Shown here: piece after piece, positions 15,178 through 16,203 of the stretch
Layout of the letters: each line of letters opens with the position of its first letter
How positions within the stretch are numbered: position 1 is the first letter of the stretch
NCBI GenBank assembly: GCA_021805585.1
Contig: JAJZEY010000145.1
Coordinates: 1 to 16,203 of the forward strand
Origin: Planctomycetota bacterium
Lineage (GTDB): Bacteria; Planctomycetota; Phycisphaerae; WQYP01
DNA length: 16,203 bases
Direction: 5' to 3'
Position numbers and translations under genes: made by a program
Notes under the pieces: model-generated
Told to the model about the DNA's origin: nothing
What the model saw: only the letters and a program-made list of their open reading frames with translations
Database searches by the model: none

Positions 15178-16203
15178 ATGCAAAACGGATTTATCAGTTG
15201 GATGAGACTGTCGGCACTGCTGGTCGTGGCGCTAGCCAACGCGTTTGCGGGTGCCACCACCGCGACTGGCCGCCAGCCACAATCAGAAACCACGGCATTT
15301 AAGAAAGCCGATCCGGCCCTGCGGCCCTACATGGGTTGGAGCAGCTGGAGCTTCCTGCAGGGCGATCCAACGGAAGCCAAAGTGAAGGCGCAGGCACGCG
15401 TGTTGGCAAAACGGTTTCTTCCGTTCGGGTATCGGTATGTGAATATTGATGCCGGTTGGAGTGGAGGGTTCGACAAATATGGCCGTCCGAAGCCGAATTT
15501 AAAACGCTTTCCGGACGGTATGGCGGGTTTGGCCAAGTGGCTGCATGCCCGCAAACTTAAATTGGGGATATACCTGATACCCGGTATCAGCCCAGATATT
15601 TACCGCGCGAACTGTAAGATATTCGGTACCAATTATCGCATTCAGGACATCGTTTATCCCCATGGCAGCGGCAACACGCTTGGGCACGGCTTTCGCAATA
15701 TTGACTACAGCAAACCCGGAGCTATGGCCTACATACAGAGCTGTGCCGATTTGCTGGCCCATTGGGGCGTGGATTTTATCAAAATGGATTTTGTTGGGCC
15801 GGGCGGCGGAGTGCAGGGGTTCAGGCACACCGACAATCGCCCGGACATTGCCCATTGGGCAGAAGCCCTTAAAAATACCCACAGGGCCATCTGGTATGAA
15901 TTATCCAACAGCCTGAGCTTCAAATACGCCGCCTTCTGGCGAAAATATACCAACGGCTGGCGCGTGGATTATGACATTGAAACCGGCAAAGATTTCACCA
16001 AGTGGAACAACGTGCAGCAACGCTTCTATGACTCGGCCAAATGGGCCAAATATGCCGGCCCCGGCGGCTGGAACGACTTTGATTCGCTGGAGCTGGGCAA
16101 CGGCCAACATGACGGCCTGACCCCGGCCGAGCGTCAATCGACCATGACTTTGTGGTGCATCAGTTGTGCACCGCTTTATTTTGGCACTAATTTGACGCAT
16201 TTA
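15178..16203 (+). CDS. Divergent GH27 family glycosidase, secreted, 3' end outside window
   Basis: The first 342 residues are visible. A signal peptide (hydrophobic core about 8-25) leads to a GH27 barrel starting at YMGWSSWS. The nucleophile is Asp204 (FIKMDFVGPGGG) and the acid/base Asp266 (WRVDYDIET). It is a close paralogue of the enzyme at 7501-8859: shared blocks include ADPALRPYMGWSSWS-like sequence, YVNIDAGW, HWGVD(F/Y)IK and AGPGGWNDFDSLE-like sequence. Like its paralogue it has NIDAGW instead of NIDDGW and lacks KYDWC, so its substrate may differ from alpha-galactose. Compared with the family only the last few dozen barrel residues and the C-terminal beta domain (about 110 residues by analogy) are missing. 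The ribosome site is weak (CAGGT). It is transcribed away from the fucosidase gene. Confidence 0.9.
   Translation, partial: MQNGFISWMRLSALLVVALANAFAGATTATGRQPQSETTAFKKADPALRPYMGWSSWSFLQGDPTEAKVKAQARVLAKRFLPFGYRYVNIDAGWSGGFDKYGRPKPNLKRFPDGMAGLAKWLHARKLKLGIYLIPGISPDIYRANCKIFGTNYRIQDIVYPHGSGNTLGHGFRNIDYSKPGAMAYIQSCADLLAHWGVDFIKMDFVGPGGGVQGFRHTDNRPDIAHWAEALKNTHRAIWYELSNSLSFKYAAFWRKYTNGWRVDYDIETGKDFTKWNNVQQRFYDSAKWAKYAGPGGWNDFDSLELGNGQHDGLTPAERQSTMTLWCISCAPLYFGTNLTHL

Noticed and set aside
1..16203. CRISPR array, tRNA or rRNA genes
   Set aside because: No regularly spaced direct repeats and no tRNA or rRNA-like sequence were seen on reading both strands.

Overview
The window reads as a gene-dense chromosomal segment of a Gram-negative, polysaccharide-degrading bacterium with moderately high GC. 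A PEP-CTERM sorted protein, an ECF sigma factor with a membrane partner, an RND efflux operon and a dense set of secreted glycoside hydrolases together suggest the Planctomycetota (Phycisphaerae-like) or, less likely, the Verrucomicrobiota. No rRNA or protein phylogeny is available here, so the taxon is an inference.

Region 1 (1-3625, minus strand) is an efflux operon. It encodes a small DUF2892/YgaP-like membrane protein, an HlyD-type adaptor and an RND permease that runs off the left edge. The permease start overlaps the adaptor stop by 8 bases. Upstream is a near-consensus sigma70 promoter (TTGACT-17-TATAAG), with a perfect inverted repeat laid over its -10 and spacer. That repeat contains ATTC-N8-GAAT, the operator pattern of SqrR/BigR-type ArsR repressors.

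Region 2 (3626-6117, plus strand) holds a PEP-CTERM protein, an ECF sigma factor, and a single-pass membrane protein that overlaps the sigma gene by one base and is probably its anti-sigma partner. Region 3 (6118-7500) has no intact gene. It contains two back-to-back perfect hairpins and a decayed, multiply frameshifted remnant of an IS66 transposase.

Region 4 (7501-16203) is a carbohydrate-utilisation locus. On the minus strand, in order of transcription, lie a GH29 alpha-L-fucosidase, a Tat-exported NPCBM-GH27 alpha-galactosidase, a SASA-type acetylesterase and a divergent GH27 enzyme. A second divergent GH27, a clear paralogue of the first, is transcribed the opposite way from the fucosidase and runs off the right edge. 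Strong TTGACA promoters precede the esterase, the fucosidase and the last GH27. Palindromic sites with an AGTA core lie on or beside these promoters, and two of them match at 14 of 16 positions, so a shared, sugar-responsive regulator is likely. Its gene is not in the window. The enzymes would together remove alpha-galactosyl-like, alpha-fucosyl and acetyl decorations from a complex plant or algal glycan.

The most noteworthy points are the shared operator, the GH27 paralogue pair lacking one of the two canonical substrate-binding aspartates, the operator-covered efflux promoter, and the tandem hairpins.
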